A stretch of 64,000 nucleotides of DNA, taken from the NCBI GenBank assembly GCA_023421795.1, contig JAEZSO010000002.1:124001-188000 (forward strand). The letters are read 5' to 3'. The position numbers and the translations under genes were made by a program. Under the pieces are notes generated by a model. The model was not told where the DNA came from. It ran no database searches and worked only from the letters and a program-made list of their open reading frames with translations. This DNA comes from Cyanobacteria bacterium OH_PDB_230 (GTDB lineage: Bacteria; Cyanobacteriota; Vampirovibrionia; Gastranaerophilales; Gastranaerophilaceae). The stretch's first letter is position 1. Each line of letters starts with the position of its first letter. Shown piece after piece: positions 43,137 to 53,143 of the stretch.

Positions 43137-44206
43137 TCTTTATTTTCATACCATTTTTCAAAAGTTGATAAAATTATTCTGGTTGAAGATTTTTTTCCTC
43201 TTTCAACCCTGTATATTTTATCCCAGAAAGATAGCGGAAAATATACAAAGAAGGGGTTTTTAATAAACCTTTCCATTAAAAATAATGTTTGGTTTCTTAC
43301 TTTATATTTTTCTTCTTCTGTAAGCTCTATATTTTTAAAATCTTCTCTTATTATTTCATAGAACTTTTTTTTATATCTTAATTTTATTTTTTTGTACCAC
43401 CAAACAAGGGTTATAATTTTATAATCAAGATACTGGTATTTCATTTCATCATACAAATCGATTTTTTTTAAGTTTTCCCCTATTAGATTAAATATTTTTA
43501 AATAATCAAAAAACGTTTTATCTCTTGTATTTGTAACAGCACCTTTTCTGTTGGTTCTGTAATAAATAAGGATTTCTCTCAATATTGATATTTTTGAAGA
43601 TTTAAAAAAGGCATCATAAACAAAAACATTATCTTCAAAAAACACTCCCCCGGGGAATTTAACATCTTTTTCTATTAAAAATTCTCTTTTGTAAATCTTG
43701 TCCCAAGGAACTGAACTTTGCCAAAAAATAGCTTCTTTTATATCTCTCCAGTTAAAAGTTTTATCGTTGTAATGCTCCGGTATCTGTTTTAAAAGAGCAT
43801 ATACGTGTTTGTTGTTAATTTTTGATGTTTTGTCATCATAAAGAGCCCAACAACAAATTGTTATGTCTGAATAATCTTTCTTGGCTTTGTTGTACATTTT
43901 TTCTATGCAATCATTTTTTATAAAATCATCACCATCTACAAAAAAAACGTATTCCCCTTTAGCTTTTTCTATTCCAAAATTTCTTGCCAATCCTTGTTTT
44001 AAGTTTGTTTCGTTTTCAAATATTATAATTCTTTCATCTTTAGACGCATATTCTTTTAAAATATCTAAAGAAGTGTCTTGAGACTTATTGTCAATACAAA
44101 TTATCTCTATTTCCTTCAAGGTCTGGTTAACAACACTATCAAGGCTTTCTCTTAGATATTTTTCAACATTATAAACAGGAATAATAACAGAAACTTTAGG
44201 ATTCAT
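43130..44206 (-). CDS. GT2 family glycosyltransferase
   Basis: A 358-residue protein with 'VSVIIPVYNVEKYLRESL', 'CIDNKSQDT' in place of the common N/D-D-G-S, and the DxD-type 'VDGDDFIKNDCIEK'. It resembles the GT2 proteins of the 16.6-24.8 kb operon in domain and C-terminal style, but has no coiled coil and stands alone. A GAGG site precedes the ATG. Its acceptor is unknown. Confidence 0.88.
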   Translation of the reverse strand: MNPKVSVIIPVYNVEKYLRESLDSVVNQTLKEIEIICIDNKSQDTSLDILKEYASKDERIIIFENETNLKQGLARNFGIEKAKGEYVFFVDGDDFIKNDCIEKMYNKAKKDYSDITICCWALYDDKTSKINNKHVYALLKQIPEHYNDKTFNWRDIKEAIFWQSSVPWDKIYKREFLIEKDVKFPGGVFFEDNVFVYDAFFKSSKISILREILIYYRTNRKGAVTNTRDKTFFDYLKIFNLIGENLKKIDLYDEMKYQYLDYKIITLVWWYKKIKLRYKKKFYEIIREDFKNIELTEEEKYKVRNQTLFLMERFIKNPFFVYFPLSFWDKIYRVERGKKSSTRIILSTFEKWYENKDQ

Positions 44207-44252
44207 TTATACCTCATAAAAAATAACCTTAAATTATAGTACAATTAATACC

Positions 44253-44552
44253 ATGATATTAAAAGAATTTTCACAATATTTACAAGATAATTTAGATAAA
44301 TCTGCAGTAACTTTATTAAATGCCTGGTTAAAAGAAAAAATAGAAACACCGGCACAAACAAATGTAGACAAAATTATTCAGGCAGAAATATATATTGCTA
44401 AAAACAAATACAATGACTCTTTGTTGATTGCAAAAGGAGAAAGCGGAAGAAAATTAATTCAGACCCTTTATAATTTTTCGTTGAGTTTTGAACAGCAAAA
44501 AATAGCAAGGTGGATTCATAACAAAAACGCAACGGATTTTAATAATTCTTAA
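44253..44552 (+). CDS. Small protein of unknown function
   Basis: A 99-residue, mostly helical protein with no motif I recognise ('QDNLDKSAVTLLNAWLKEK', 'FSLSFEQQKIARWIHNK'). TACAAT ends 7 bases before the ATG and no ribosome site is visible, so it may be leaderless. A terminator follows. It lies next to the candidate origin region. Confidence 0.6.
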   Translation: MILKEFSQYLQDNLDKSAVTLLNAWLKEKIETPAQTNVDKIIQAEIYIAKNKYNDSLLIAKGESGRKLIQTLYNFSLSFEQQKIARWIHNKNATDFNNS

Positions 44553-44566
44553 AACATGTATATAGA

Positions 44567-44589
44567 GCATGTTTCCATGCCTTTTTTTT
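44567..44589 (+). terminator. Terminator before the A/T-rich region
   Basis: GCATG-TTTC-CATGC followed by C and seven T. An alternative AAACATG...CATGTTT pairing overlaps it. Confidence 0.7.
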
Positions 44590-44599
44590 AGTGTAAAAT

Positions 44600-44880
44600 A
44601 AAAAACCTTGATTTACCCTACTTGTAGAAAACCTGTAGAAAACTTTAATATAATGTGTTTATTTCTTTGTTTTTTTGTTTTATAACTCTGCTTATTTTTT
44701 ATTAGTTATACTTTTTGTTTAAAAGTATATAGTTTTTTAAACTTTTTATACAAGTTATAAACATCCTTAAAATTATTATTATAAAAGTCTTTTAAACAGT
44801 TATCTACAATTTTTTTTTTACTTATTACTACTATTATTTTTTATATATATAATTTAAATAGTTATAAATAGAAAAAGAAA
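44600..44880. other. Candidate chromosomal replication origin region
   Basis: This 280-bp stretch is almost all A/T and carries no gene. Two TGTAGAAAA copies (44623-44631 and 44634-44642) lie 11 bp apart in the same orientation; their complement TTTTCTACA is one base from the cyanobacterial DnaA box TTTTCCACA. TTATCTACA at 44800-44808 is one base from TTATCCACA. Beyond it, 44822-44836 reads TTA-TTA-CTA-CTA-TTA, whose complement (3' to 5') is five DnaA-trio units, followed by pure A/T. dnaN starts 1 kb downstream. Against an origin here: the ribosomal operon at 59-64 kb would be on the lagging strand. Confidence 0.45.
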
Positions 44881-44881
44881 A

Positions 44882-45784
44882 ATGCATTTAAAAGATATAT
44901 TTTCAAGATTTAAAATTTTTATACTTTTTTTGTTTGGTTGTGGGATTTTATATTTTTTATTCTTCATGCTTCAAAACAACATAACTTTAAAAGAAGCTCA
45001 AAATGTTTATACAAATGGAGAAACAAATACAAATGGGTTTAAAAAAGAGGATGAAAAATTCTATCCATTTGGAATAGAAAACAATTCCAAAGCCAAATAT
45101 TATTTGTATTTGCCGCCTAAAAACAAATCTATCCATAAAGCGGTAATTATTTGCCCGGGAGGCGGATATCAATATTTGTCTTACAAAAATGAAGGTTTGG
45201 CTGTTGCCAGATGGTTAAAGAAAAACGGGATAACAGGAATAGTTTTGTTTTATAGAATGCCAAACAAAAACTACCATTATATTCCAATAGAAGATGCTCA
45301 AGAAATGATTAAGTTGACAAGGAAAAATGCAGAAAAATGGAATATTGACCCTAATCAAGTAGGGATAATGGGGTTTTCAGCGGGAGGTCATTTGGCTGCT
45401 GCAGTTTCTAATATTTACACAAAAGAATCAAGACCGGATTTTACCATACTTTATTATCCCGTTATTTCAATGAAAGATAATATTACAAACGGCCCTTCAA
45501 AATATAATCTGTTGGGAGATAAAAACAAAAAGCTTGCCGATTTTTATTCAATTGAAAACAAAATAACACCAAATACCCCGCCGGCATATATAGTTTATTC
45601 TTCTGATGATTATGTTGTGGATCCTAAAAATTCAAAAATTTACTATGAAAAACTGGTTAAAAATAAAGTAAAAGCAAAGCTTACAGTGTATGATACAGGA
45701 GACCATGGGTGGGGCTGGAGTAAAAGGTTTAAATACTCAAAAGAAAACAGAGATTCTCTATTAAAATGGGTTAAGTCTTTGTAA
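44882..45784 (+). CDS. Membrane-anchored alpha/beta hydrolase (esterase-like)
   Basis: A 300-residue protein. One N-terminal membrane segment (about residues 14-31) is followed by an extracytoplasmic alpha/beta hydrolase: oxyanion motif 'CPGGGYQYLS', nucleophile elbow 'GFSAGGHLA', acid in 'YSSDDYVVDP' and histidine in 'DTGDHGWGW'. This pattern matches the BD-FAE/acetyl-xylan-esterase-like group that removes acetyl or acyl groups from sugars. The start has only a weak AGAAAAAGAAA site. Confidence 0.83.
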   Translation: MHLKDIFSRFKIFILFLFGCGILYFLFFMLQNNITLKEAQNVYTNGETNTNGFKKEDEKFYPFGIENNSKAKYYLYLPPKNKSIHKAVIICPGGGYQYLSYKNEGLAVARWLKKNGITGIVLFYRMPNKNYHYIPIEDAQEMIKLTRKNAEKWNIDPNQVGIMGFSAGGHLAAAVSNIYTKESRPDFTILYYPVISMKDNITNGPSKYNLLGDKNKKLADFYSIENKITPNTPPAYIVYSSDDYVVDPKNSKIYYEKLVKNKVKAKLTVYDTGDHGWGWSKRFKYSKENRDSLLKWVKSL

Positions 45785-45868
45785 AATAGTTTATATATTG
45801 TTTTGTTTGAATTATAATTAACAAATAAATTACTGGTGTATTTAGAAATTAAGAGATAGAGGAAAGAG

Positions 45869-46987
45869 ATGCTTTTTACAATAGATAGAGATTCTTTATT
45901 GAATAAATTGAGAATTGTTGAGAAAATAACTATCCCTAGAGGAATACAACCTGTGTTGGCTAATATATTATTTGAAGCAGCAGATAACACTTTAAAATTA
46001 AGTGCTACAGATCTTGATTTGTCTATTATTACAAACACTATGGCATCAGTAAAAAAAGAAGGAAAAATAACCCTTCCGGCTAAAAAGATATTGGAAATTA
46101 TTTCTAAATTACCGGATAAACCAATTGAATTTTCTTTGAATTCAGAAACCAACATGGTTACTATAACCTGCGGTAATTCAAAATTTGAAATTATAGGAAT
46201 AAGTGCAGATGAATTTCCTTCTTTAAGCACTGAAGAAGAATTGGCCACAAAAGATTCTATTGAAATAGATATGACACCTTTTGTAAAATCAATTAAACAC
46301 ACTGTTTATGCCGCAGCAAACTACGAAAACAGAAATATTATAAGCGGCGTTTTCTGCAACATTTCTGATGACAACATTGAAATGGCTGCAACGGACGGAA
46401 ACAGATTAACAAGAATCAGAGAAAACGTAAAAAACAAAAACGAAAAAACAGCAAAAATTGTAATCCCTTCAAAAACACTTCAAGAGTTTTTAAGAGTAAG
46501 CTCTTTGATTTCAGAGGAAAAAGTACAATTAATTGTAGATAATGCAAAAATTATTATAAAAACAAAAGGATTTTTAATAATTTCAAGACTGTTAGAAGGT
46601 GAATATCCTCCATATAAACAGCTTATTCCTCAATCTACAGAAAAAACAGCAGTTATTTCAAGAGATGATTTGATAAAATCGCTTGAGCTTGTATCTTGCA
46701 TGGTAAATGACAGAACGAGTGTTATAAAATTTGTTTTTTCAGAAGGAAAGTTATTGTTAAAAGCAGAAACACCAGATTCGGGTGCCTCAGAGGATATAAT
46801 TGATGCTCAATATGAAGGGGAAGAATTAACCATAGCCTTCAATTACAAATACGTACTTGATTCTGTTAAAATAATGGAAAGTAAAAATACACAAGTCGGA
46901 CTTGGTGGAAGCTTATCTGCTACAATCTTTAGGCCCGACAGTGAAGAAGACTATTTATGTTTAATAATGCCGATACAGATAAGATAA
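45869..46987 (+). CDS. dnaN: DNA polymerase III beta subunit (sliding clamp)
   Basis: A 372-residue clamp with three similar domains. N-terminal 'DRDSLLNKLRIVEKI', central 'VYAAANYENRNIISGVFC' and the C-terminal 'DYLCLIMPIQIR' (the usual M-P-[IVM]-R end) are clear. The sliding ring holds polymerase on DNA and docks many repair proteins. A GAGGAAAG site lies 3 bases before the ATG. thrB and pgk follow closely. Confidence 0.96.
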   Translation: MLFTIDRDSLLNKLRIVEKITIPRGIQPVLANILFEAADNTLKLSATDLDLSIITNTMASVKKEGKITLPAKKILEIISKLPDKPIEFSLNSETNMVTITCGNSKFEIIGISADEFPSLSTEEELATKDSIEIDMTPFVKSIKHTVYAAANYENRNIISGVFCNISDDNIEMAATDGNRLTRIRENVKNKNEKTAKIVIPSKTLQEFLRVSSLISEEKVQLIVDNAKIIIKTKGFLIISRLLEGEYPPYKQLIPQSTEKTAVISRDDLIKSLELVSCMVNDRTSVIKFVFSEGKLLLKAETPDSGASEDIIDAQYEGEELTIAFNYKYVLDSVKIMESKNTQVGLGGSLSATIFRPDSEEDYLCLIMPIQIR

Positions 46988-46998
46988 AAGGTTAAAAA

Positions 46999-47925
46999 AT
47001 GAAAGTAACAGTTAAGGTTCCGGCTACAACAGCAAATATCGGACCAGGATTTGATTGTTTAGGACTAGCGCTCCCTATTTACAATGAAATAACAATTGAA
47101 GAAACAATAATGCCGGGTACAGGCATAGAAATAAATATTATTGATGAGAATGAAGAGTTTGAAACTCTTTCTATACCTACAGATGAAAATAATATTGTAT
47201 ATAAGGCCGTTGAGCTTTTGTATAATTCCATTGGACAGACTCCAAGCGAGCTAAAGATCTCTATAAAAACAAGAATTCCTATAGCTAAAGGTCTTGGAAG
47301 CAGTGCTTCTGTTATTGTTGGTGGATTAATTGCGGCAAACAAACTGCTTGGATCTCCGGCGGATGAAGCTGCTTTGCTTTCTATAGCAACAGAAGTTGAA
47401 GGGCATCCTGATAATGTTGCTCCAGCAATCGTAGGAGGTTTTTGCTTGTCTTCTCAGGAAGAAGATGGAAGTATTGTTTACAGAAAACTTCCCTGGCCAA
47501 AAGATTGGAAAATAACCGTTTGTGTTCCTGATTATGAACTTGCTACAGAAATTTCAAGATCGGTTCTTCCTGAAAAAATTGAATTAAAAGACGCTTCTTT
47601 TAACGCAAGAAGATGCGCTATGCTTATTGAAGCTATACATACAAAAGATTCTGGCCTTTTAAAATTGGCTTTAGAAGATAAATTACACCAGCCATACAGA
47701 ATGAAATTAGTTCCCGGTTTAAAAGAAATTATAGAAAAACTAAAACATGAAGAAAATGTTTTAGGCTGTGTTTTAAGCGGTGCGGGTCCTTCAATCATCG
47801 TTTTTACTGAAGGAAACGGCTTAGATAAAATAAGAGAGATAGTTTCTCAAACCTGGTTTGATTTAAACGTACGAAGTGATATAAAAACACTGGAAATCGA
47901 AGAAGAAGGCGCAGTTATTATATAA
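46999..47925 (+). CDS. thrB: Homoserine kinase
   Basis: A 308-residue GHMP kinase: 'PATTANIGPGFDCLGLAL' at the N-terminus, the ATP loop 'PIAKGLGSSASVIVGG', and 'GCVLSGAGPSIIVF' near the end. It phosphorylates homoserine in threonine biosynthesis. It starts 11 bases after dnaN and ends 11 bases before pgk, so the three are probably one transcript. Confidence 0.94.
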   Translation: MKVTVKVPATTANIGPGFDCLGLALPIYNEITIEETIMPGTGIEINIIDENEEFETLSIPTDENNIVYKAVELLYNSIGQTPSELKISIKTRIPIAKGLGSSASVIVGGLIAANKLLGSPADEAALLSIATEVEGHPDNVAPAIVGGFCLSSQEEDGSIVYRKLPWPKDWKITVCVPDYELATEISRSVLPEKIELKDASFNARRCAMLIEAIHTKDSGLLKLALEDKLHQPYRMKLVPGLKEIIEKLKHEENVLGCVLSGAGPSIIVFTEGNGLDKIREIVSQTWFDLNVRSDIKTLEIEEEGAVII

Positions 47926-47936
47926 AGGAGACATTA

Positions 47937-49139
47937 ATGAAAAAATCAGTAAAAGATTTAGGCGAAATCAGAGGAAAAAGAGCTCTAATAAGAGTTGATA
48001 TTAACGTTCCACTGGATGCTGACAAAAATGTAACAGACGATACAAGAATAAGAGCTATTTTGCCTACGGTTCAGTTTTTAAAAGACAAAGGTGTAAAAAT
48101 TATATTGATGGCACACCTTGGAAGACCAAAAGGAGAAGCTAATCCTGAGTTTACTTTAGCTCCTGTTGCAAAACACTTATCTAAAGTTTTAGGAGAAGAT
48201 GTTTTGTTTGTTTCAAGCCCTGTTGGAGAAGGTGCTGAAAAAGAATTAGAATCTTTAAAAGAAGGACAAGTGGCATTACTTGAAAACATTCGTTATTATA
48301 AAGCTGAAGAAGCAAAAGATGATGACATGACGTTTGCTCAAGAACTTGCTAAACTAGGTGATTTCTATGTTAACGATGCTTTTGGCGCTGCTCACAGAAA
48401 TCATACTTCAACAGCGAAAGTTGCTAAAATACTTAAACCGGCAGTTTCTGGGTTGTTGATGGAAAAAGAACTAACTGCTTTAAGCGGAATTTTAAACAAT
48501 CCTCCAAGACCTTTTACAGCTGTTGTTGGTGGTGCTAAAGTTTCATCTAAAATTGGTGTTTTAGAAAACTTAATAGATAAAGTTGATAATTTAATTATCG
48601 GCGGAGGCATGGCTTATACTTTCTTGAAAGCTCAAGGATACTCTGTCGGAAAATCAATGTGTGAACTTGATCAACTGGATACTGCCAAAGATGTAATGAA
48701 AAAAGCGGAAGAAAAAGGCGTTAAAATATACTTCCCAGTTGATGTTTTAGTTGCTGATGATTTTTCACCAAACGCAAATGTAAAAGTTGTTGATGCAAAA
48801 GAAATCCCAGACGGTTGGGAAGGTGTTGACGCAGGCGAAAAAACCATGGCTTTATTTGCTGATGTTATTAAAAACTCAAAAACAGTTCTTATGAATGGAC
48901 CTGTTGGCGCTTTTGAAATAGATAAATTTACAGAAGGTACAAAAGCTGTTCTAAAAGCAATTGAAGAAGCAACAAAAGCCGGCGCGATGACTGTTATTGG
49001 TGGCGGTGATTCTGTTGCTGCTACTAAAAAATACGGAATGCCTGAATCTTCTTTCAGCCACGTATCAACAGGTGGCGGAGCTTCTTTAGAATTTATTGAA
49101 GGAAAAGTTCTTCCAGGCGTTGCCGCATTGGATGACTAA
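47937..49139 (+). CDS. pgk: Phosphoglycerate kinase
   Basis: A 400-residue glycolytic kinase of full length. Substrate motifs 'RVDINVPLD' and 'MAHLGRPKG', '[14 protein letters not shown]', and the nucleotide-binding '[11 protein letters not shown]' with '[17 protein letters not shown]' are intact. An AAAGGAG site precedes the ATG. A terminator follows. Confidence 0.97.
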   Translation: MKKSVKDLGEIRGKRALIRVDINVPLDADKNVTDDTRIRAILPTVQFLKDKGVKIILMAHLGRPKGEANPEFTLAPVAKHLSKVLGEDVLFVSSPVGEGAEKELESLKEGQVALLENIRYYKAEEAKDDDMTFAQELAKLGDFYVNDAFGAAHRNHTSTAKVAKILKPAVSGLLMEKELTALSGILNNPPRPFTAVVGGAKVSSKIGVLENLIDKVDNLIIGGGMAYTFLKAQGYSVGKSMCELDQLDTAKDVMKKAEEKGVKIYFPVDVLVADDFSPNANVKVVDAKEIPDGWEGVDAGEKTMALFADVIKNSKTVLMNGPVGAFEIDKFTEGTKAVLKAIEEATKAGAMTVIGGGDSVAATKKYGMPESSFSHVSTGGGASLEFIEGKVLPGVAALDD

Positions 49140-49159
49140 CAACAAACAATTATAAAATT

Positions 49160-49192
49160 AAAAAGACCGGGTTTTTATCTGGTCTTTTTTGT
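49160..49192 (+). terminator. Terminator after pgk
   Basis: A 9-bp perfect stem (AAAAAGACC / GGTCTTTTT) with a 12-base loop and T-rich exit. Confidence 0.85.
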
Positions 49193-49243
49193 TATAAAAA
49201 ATTATAAAATGGAATTTTTTTGTAAAAAATATATAATATAAAA

Positions 49244-50236
49244 ATGCTTGAGAAAAACAAAAAACCTATAAAAGAAATAATACTTAGTTCGACAATTATA
49301 TTTTTTGTTGTAATTTTTATTTTTTTCTTATGTGATTTCTGCTGTTATTCTCTTGTGTATAAAAAACAAATAGATTATTTAAAAACAAATAAAAACAGAT
49401 ATGTTCCCAAGTTCAATTATTCATTAAAGTTAGAAGATTTTAATAAAGAATATAAAATAATAAAACAAAACGATTTCAGAAAACCACTAGGAGTTGATTC
49501 AAACAAAAAATCTATAGTTGTTTTTGGGTGTTCTTTTGCATTTGGGTATGTTTATCCTGAAGAGCAAACGATTTCTTATCAACTTTACAAAAATACTAAA
49601 AGGCCTGTTTATAACAGAGCTTTTTGTAGTTGGGGAATTCAACACATGTTATATCAGCTTAGAAAAAAAAGCTTTTATAAAGAAATAAAAAATCCCGATT
49701 GTTTCATCTATGTTTTTATTCCAGACCACGTTAGAAGGATGTATACATATGTTTTTGACACTATTGACGGCTATAATCTTTTTTATTTAAGGTATGAATT
49801 GAAAAATAAAAAATTAGAGGAAGTTAAAATAAATAAAAAAAATATATTTTTAGGTAGTTCTTTATATAAAGAATACCAAAATATGAAATCACATGATTTA
49901 TACAATAATTTTAAAGAAAACAAAGAAAAAACCGAACTACTGAAAGCGCTTTTTGTAGAATCCAATAAACTACTTAAAACAAAATACCCTGATTCTCGCT
50001 TTGTTATTTTAAAATATGATAACAGCGTTAATGCAGACCAAGAAAGATATTATTTAGATTCCGGCGTGTGGGATGATTTAAAAAAAGAGGGAATGATAAT
50101 AATAAGTACAAAAGAATTGACGGATAAAAACCTGGCATTGCCTGATTATACATACAATGGAGAAATAGATAATCATCCAAATGGAAAAGCATGGGAAGAA
50201 ATTGTTCCTTCTCTTGTTCAAAAGCTAAAGTTGTAA
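49244..50236 (+). CDS. Membrane-anchored SGNH-like protein, copy 1
   Basis: A 330-residue protein. One N-terminal membrane segment (about residues 13-37) precedes a domain with the nucleophile-type block 'VVFGCSFAFGY', an N-R-A-F block at 'PVYNRAFCSWG' and a late D-x-x-H, 'DNHPNGKAW', as in SGNH/GDSL hydrolases that remove acyl or acetyl groups. It is about 45% alike by eye to the next gene. TATAAT ends 6 bases before the ATG with no ribosome site, so it may be leaderless. Acetylation or deacetylation of surface glycans is plausible. Confidence 0.75.
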   Translation: MLEKNKKPIKEIILSSTIIFFVVIFIFFLCDFCCYSLVYKKQIDYLKTNKNRYVPKFNYSLKLEDFNKEYKIIKQNDFRKPLGVDSNKKSIVVFGCSFAFGYVYPEEQTISYQLYKNTKRPVYNRAFCSWGIQHMLYQLRKKSFYKEIKNPDCFIYVFIPDHVRRMYTYVFDTIDGYNLFYLRYELKNKKLEEVKINKKNIFLGSSLYKEYQNMKSHDLYNNFKENKEKTELLKALFVESNKLLKTKYPDSRFVILKYDNSVNADQERYYLDSGVWDDLKKEGMIIISTKELTDKNLALPDYTYNGEIDNHPNGKAWEEIVPSLVQKLKL

Positions 50237-50257
50237 AAAGACAAGAAAACAAAAAAA

Positions 50258-51205
50258 ATGAAGAAAAAGAATGCAATTATTATAAACCTAGTTATATGTT
50301 TTTTATTGTTTTTTTGTTTTGATTTTTTTTGTTATTTAATCTATTTCAATAAATGGGTAGAGAAAAATAAGGAAATAAATCTGCCTCCTCCAAAGTTTGA
50401 ATATTCTATTAAATTAAAACCTTTTGAACAAGATTATATAAATATCCGAAAAAACAAATTAAGAAAACCTGTCGGAATAACGTCCAATAAAAAATCTATA
50501 GTTATTTTTGGGTGTTCATACGCTTATGGGTATATTTTGCCTGATGAAAAAATTCTATCTTACAAATTATATGAACTTACTGGTAGGCCTATATATAACA
50601 GAGCTTTTGTTGCTTGGGGTCTTCAGCATATGTTGTACCAATTAAAAAGGGATGATTTTTACAAAGAAATAAAAGAGCCTGAATATATTATTTATATTTT
50701 TATAACCGATCATTTAAGAAGAATGTATTCGTTTGTTTCAGACTCACCTTTTTTATATAACGAGTTGTATTTAAGATACGAAATTAAAAACGGAAAATGT
50801 AGAGAATTAAACAAGGAAGTTTTCTCATATGCTGGTTTTTCAATATTAAAAAGCCTAAAAGAAAAAAGGGTAAACGACACATTGTATAAAAAAGATAACT
50901 TTAATAAGGTTTTTGATGATATGGAATCTATTTTTGTAGAAAGCAAAAAAGAGGTTCAAAAACATTATCCTAAAACCAAATTTATAATATTAAAATACAG
51001 GGACCATAATAACAGCTGGTATTTGAACACAGATAGGTGGAAAGAGCTTGAAAGAGAAGGCTTTATTGTAATAGACACAAAAAATTTGACCGGTAAAGAT
51101 TTATATAAAAAAGAATATGTTTTTAAAGAAGTATATGATTTACACCCCAACGAAAAAGGATGGGATGTTGTTTCTAAGAGTTTAAAAGAAAGATTTAATT
51201 TTTAG
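50258..51205 (+). CDS. Membrane-anchored SGNH-like protein, copy 2
   Basis: A 315-residue tandem paralogue of the preceding protein, 21 bases downstream. It keeps the N-terminal membrane segment, 'VIFGCSYAYGY', 'PIYNRAFVAWG', 'IFITDHLRRMYSF' and 'DLHPNEKGW', so the proposed Ser-Asp-His residues are conserved in both. The middle (about residues 170-240) differs most, which suggests distinct specificity. The reading starts at ATG with a purine-rich stretch upstream (AAGACAAGAAAAC). Confidence 0.75.
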   Translation: MKKKNAIIINLVICFLLFFCFDFFCYLIYFNKWVEKNKEINLPPPKFEYSIKLKPFEQDYINIRKNKLRKPVGITSNKKSIVIFGCSYAYGYILPDEKILSYKLYELTGRPIYNRAFVAWGLQHMLYQLKRDDFYKEIKEPEYIIYIFITDHLRRMYSFVSDSPFLYNELYLRYEIKNGKCRELNKEVFSYAGFSILKSLKEKRVNDTLYKKDNFNKVFDDMESIFVESKKEVQKHYPKTKFIILKYRDHNNSWYLNTDRWKELEREGFIVIDTKNLTGKDLYKKEYVFKEVYDLHPNEKGWDVVSKSLKERFNF

Positions 51206-51317
51206 ACTAAAAGGTTTTTAAATAAAAATTTATGTAAAACATGTTGTATAATGCGTTTCTCTCAATTTATATCTGAAAATATTTGTAATATTATGTTATT
51301 GAGAGGAAACATTAATA

Positions 51318-53111
51318 ATGAAAAATAGCAAATTAAGGAATATAGCGATTATCGCTCACGTTGACCATGGAAAAACAACATTGGTTGACTGTATGTTAAA
51401 GCAAAGCGGTGTGTTTAGAGATAATCAACAGGTTCAAGAAAGAGTTTTAGACAGTAATGATATAGAAAGAGAAAGAGGAATCACTATTCTTTCTAAAAAC
51501 ATTTCTATTAATTACAAGGGATACAAAATAAACGTTGTAGATACTCCCGGCCACGCGGATTTCGGCGGGGAAGTGGAGCGTGTACTTGGTATGGTAGACG
51601 GAGCTCTTTTGATTGTTGATGCCGCAGAAGGACCAATGCCTCAGACAAGATTCGTTTTGTCTAAAGCCTTAGAATTAGGGATAAGAATAGTTGTTGTTAT
51701 AAATAAAATAGACAGAAAAGGCGCAGATCCTCACAGGGCTCTTGATCAGGTTTTTGAATTGTTCACTGAGTTAACGGATGATGAATACTTGTTAGATTTC
51801 CCGATTGTTTATGCGAGCAGCTTGTTGGGATTCGCAAAAAAAGAAGTAGAAGATGAATCGGACAACATAATTCCTTTATTGGACAGTATTGTAGACAATA
51901 TCAATCCTCCGATAGGAGATGCAAATAAAAAACTTCAATTCCAAGCTACTACGCTTGATTACAATGAATATGTTGGAAGAATAGCTATAGGAAGAGTTGT
52001 TAACGGAGTCATAAAATCTCAAGAACAAGTGAGTTTGGTGAGAGTCGACGGTTCTATACAAAAAGGAAAAATAGCAAAATTATACGTTTTTGAAGATCTT
52101 GGAAGAACTGAGGCTCAAGAAGCTTCTGCAGGTGACATTGTCGGAATAGCTGGTTTTTCAGAAATACAAATAGGTGAAACCATCTCGACATTGATTGAGC
52201 CTGATGCTTTGCCTTTGATAAAAGTTGATGAACCAACTCTGCAAATGAATTTTTCGGTCAATAACAGCCCCTTTGCCGGTCTTGAAGGAAAATTTGTTAC
52301 AAGCAGACAAATAAGAAAAAGATTATATGACGAGCTTGAGAAAAATGTTAGCTTAAGAGTTGAAGACACAGAAAACACAGATGTTTTCAGAGTAAGCGGC
52401 AGAGGAGAACTCCATCTTGGCATATTAATTGAAACAATGAGAAGAGAAGGTTATGAATTCCAAGTTTCTAAGCCGGAAGTAATTTTTAAAACCATAAAAG
52501 GTGAAATATATGAACCTTATGAAAATCTTTTAATCGATGTCCCCGAAGGCAATGCTGGTTCATGTATTGAAAAACTTGCGGGAAGAAAAGGCGAAATGCT
52601 TGATATGCAAGTTAATGAAACAAGAACAGTAATGAATTTTTCTATTCCGGCAAGAGGCCTGATTGGTTTTAGAAGTGAATTTATAAGAATGACTCGTGGT
52701 GAAGGAATTATGAACCACACCTTCGATCAATATAAACCATATGCGGGGGATATCCCAAAACAAAGAAGCGGATCTTTAATAGCCCATGAAGATGGGGAGG
52801 CAGTTCCTTATGCGTTGGCACAATATGAAGACAGAGGCGTTTTCTTTATTACCCCAAAAACCAAGGTTTATAAAGGAATGTTGGTTGGAGAATGTAATAG
52901 GCCCCAAGATATTGCTATAAACGTTTGCAAAACAAAAAAACTTACCAATATGAGAAGTGCAACAGCTGATGTTATGGTTACTTTGCAGGCTCCCAGAAGA
53001 ATGAGCCTGGAAGATTGCCTGGAATATATTGAGGGGGATGAACTTGTTGAAGTTACTCCTGATAATATAAGAATGAGAAAGCTGGATTTAAACAAAACAA
53101 GATTTTATTAA
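51318..53111 (+). CDS. typA: Ribosome-associated GTPase TypA/BipA
   Basis: A 597-residue translational GTPase: P-loop '[15 protein letters not shown]', switch region '[12 protein letters not shown]', '[15 protein letters not shown]', '[10 protein letters not shown]', then EF-G-like domains and the TypA-specific C-terminus. It assists 50S assembly and stress or cold adaptation. A GAGAGG site precedes the ATG. A bidirectional-looking hairpin follows. Confidence 0.96.
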   Translation: MKNSKLRNIAIIAHVDHGKTTLVDCMLKQSGVFRDNQQVQERVLDSNDIERERGITILSKNISINYKGYKINVVDTPGHADFGGEVERVLGMVDGALLIVDAAEGPMPQTRFVLSKALELGIRIVVVINKIDRKGADPHRALDQVFELFTELTDDEYLLDFPIVYASSLLGFAKKEVEDESDNIIPLLDSIVDNINPPIGDANKKLQFQATTLDYNEYVGRIAIGRVVNGVIKSQEQVSLVRVDGSIQKGKIAKLYVFEDLGRTEAQEASAGDIVGIAGFSEIQIGETISTLIEPDALPLIKVDEPTLQMNFSVNNSPFAGLEGKFVTSRQIRKRLYDELEKNVSLRVEDTENTDVFRVSGRGELHLGILIETMRREGYEFQVSKPEVIFKTIKGEIYEPYENLLIDVPEGNAGSCIEKLAGRKGEMLDMQVNETRTVMNFSIPARGLIGFRSEFIRMTRGEGIMNHTFDQYKPYAGDIPKQRSGSLIAHEDGEAVPYALAQYEDRGVFFITPKTKVYKGMLVGECNRPQDIAINVCKTKKLTNMRSATADVMVTLQAPRRMSLEDCLEYIEGDELVEVTPDNIRMRKLDLNKTRFY

Positions 53112-53114
53112 TAA

Positions 53115-53142
53115 AAAAGCTAGGAAAAACCTAGCTTTTCTT
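53115..53142. terminator. Bidirectional terminator between typA and the parvulin gene
   Basis: A 10-bp stem (AAAAGCTAGG / CCTAGCTTTT) with an A5 loop, T-rich on the plus exit and A-rich on the other side, so it can serve both convergent genes. Confidence 0.88.
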
Positions 53143-53143
53143 T

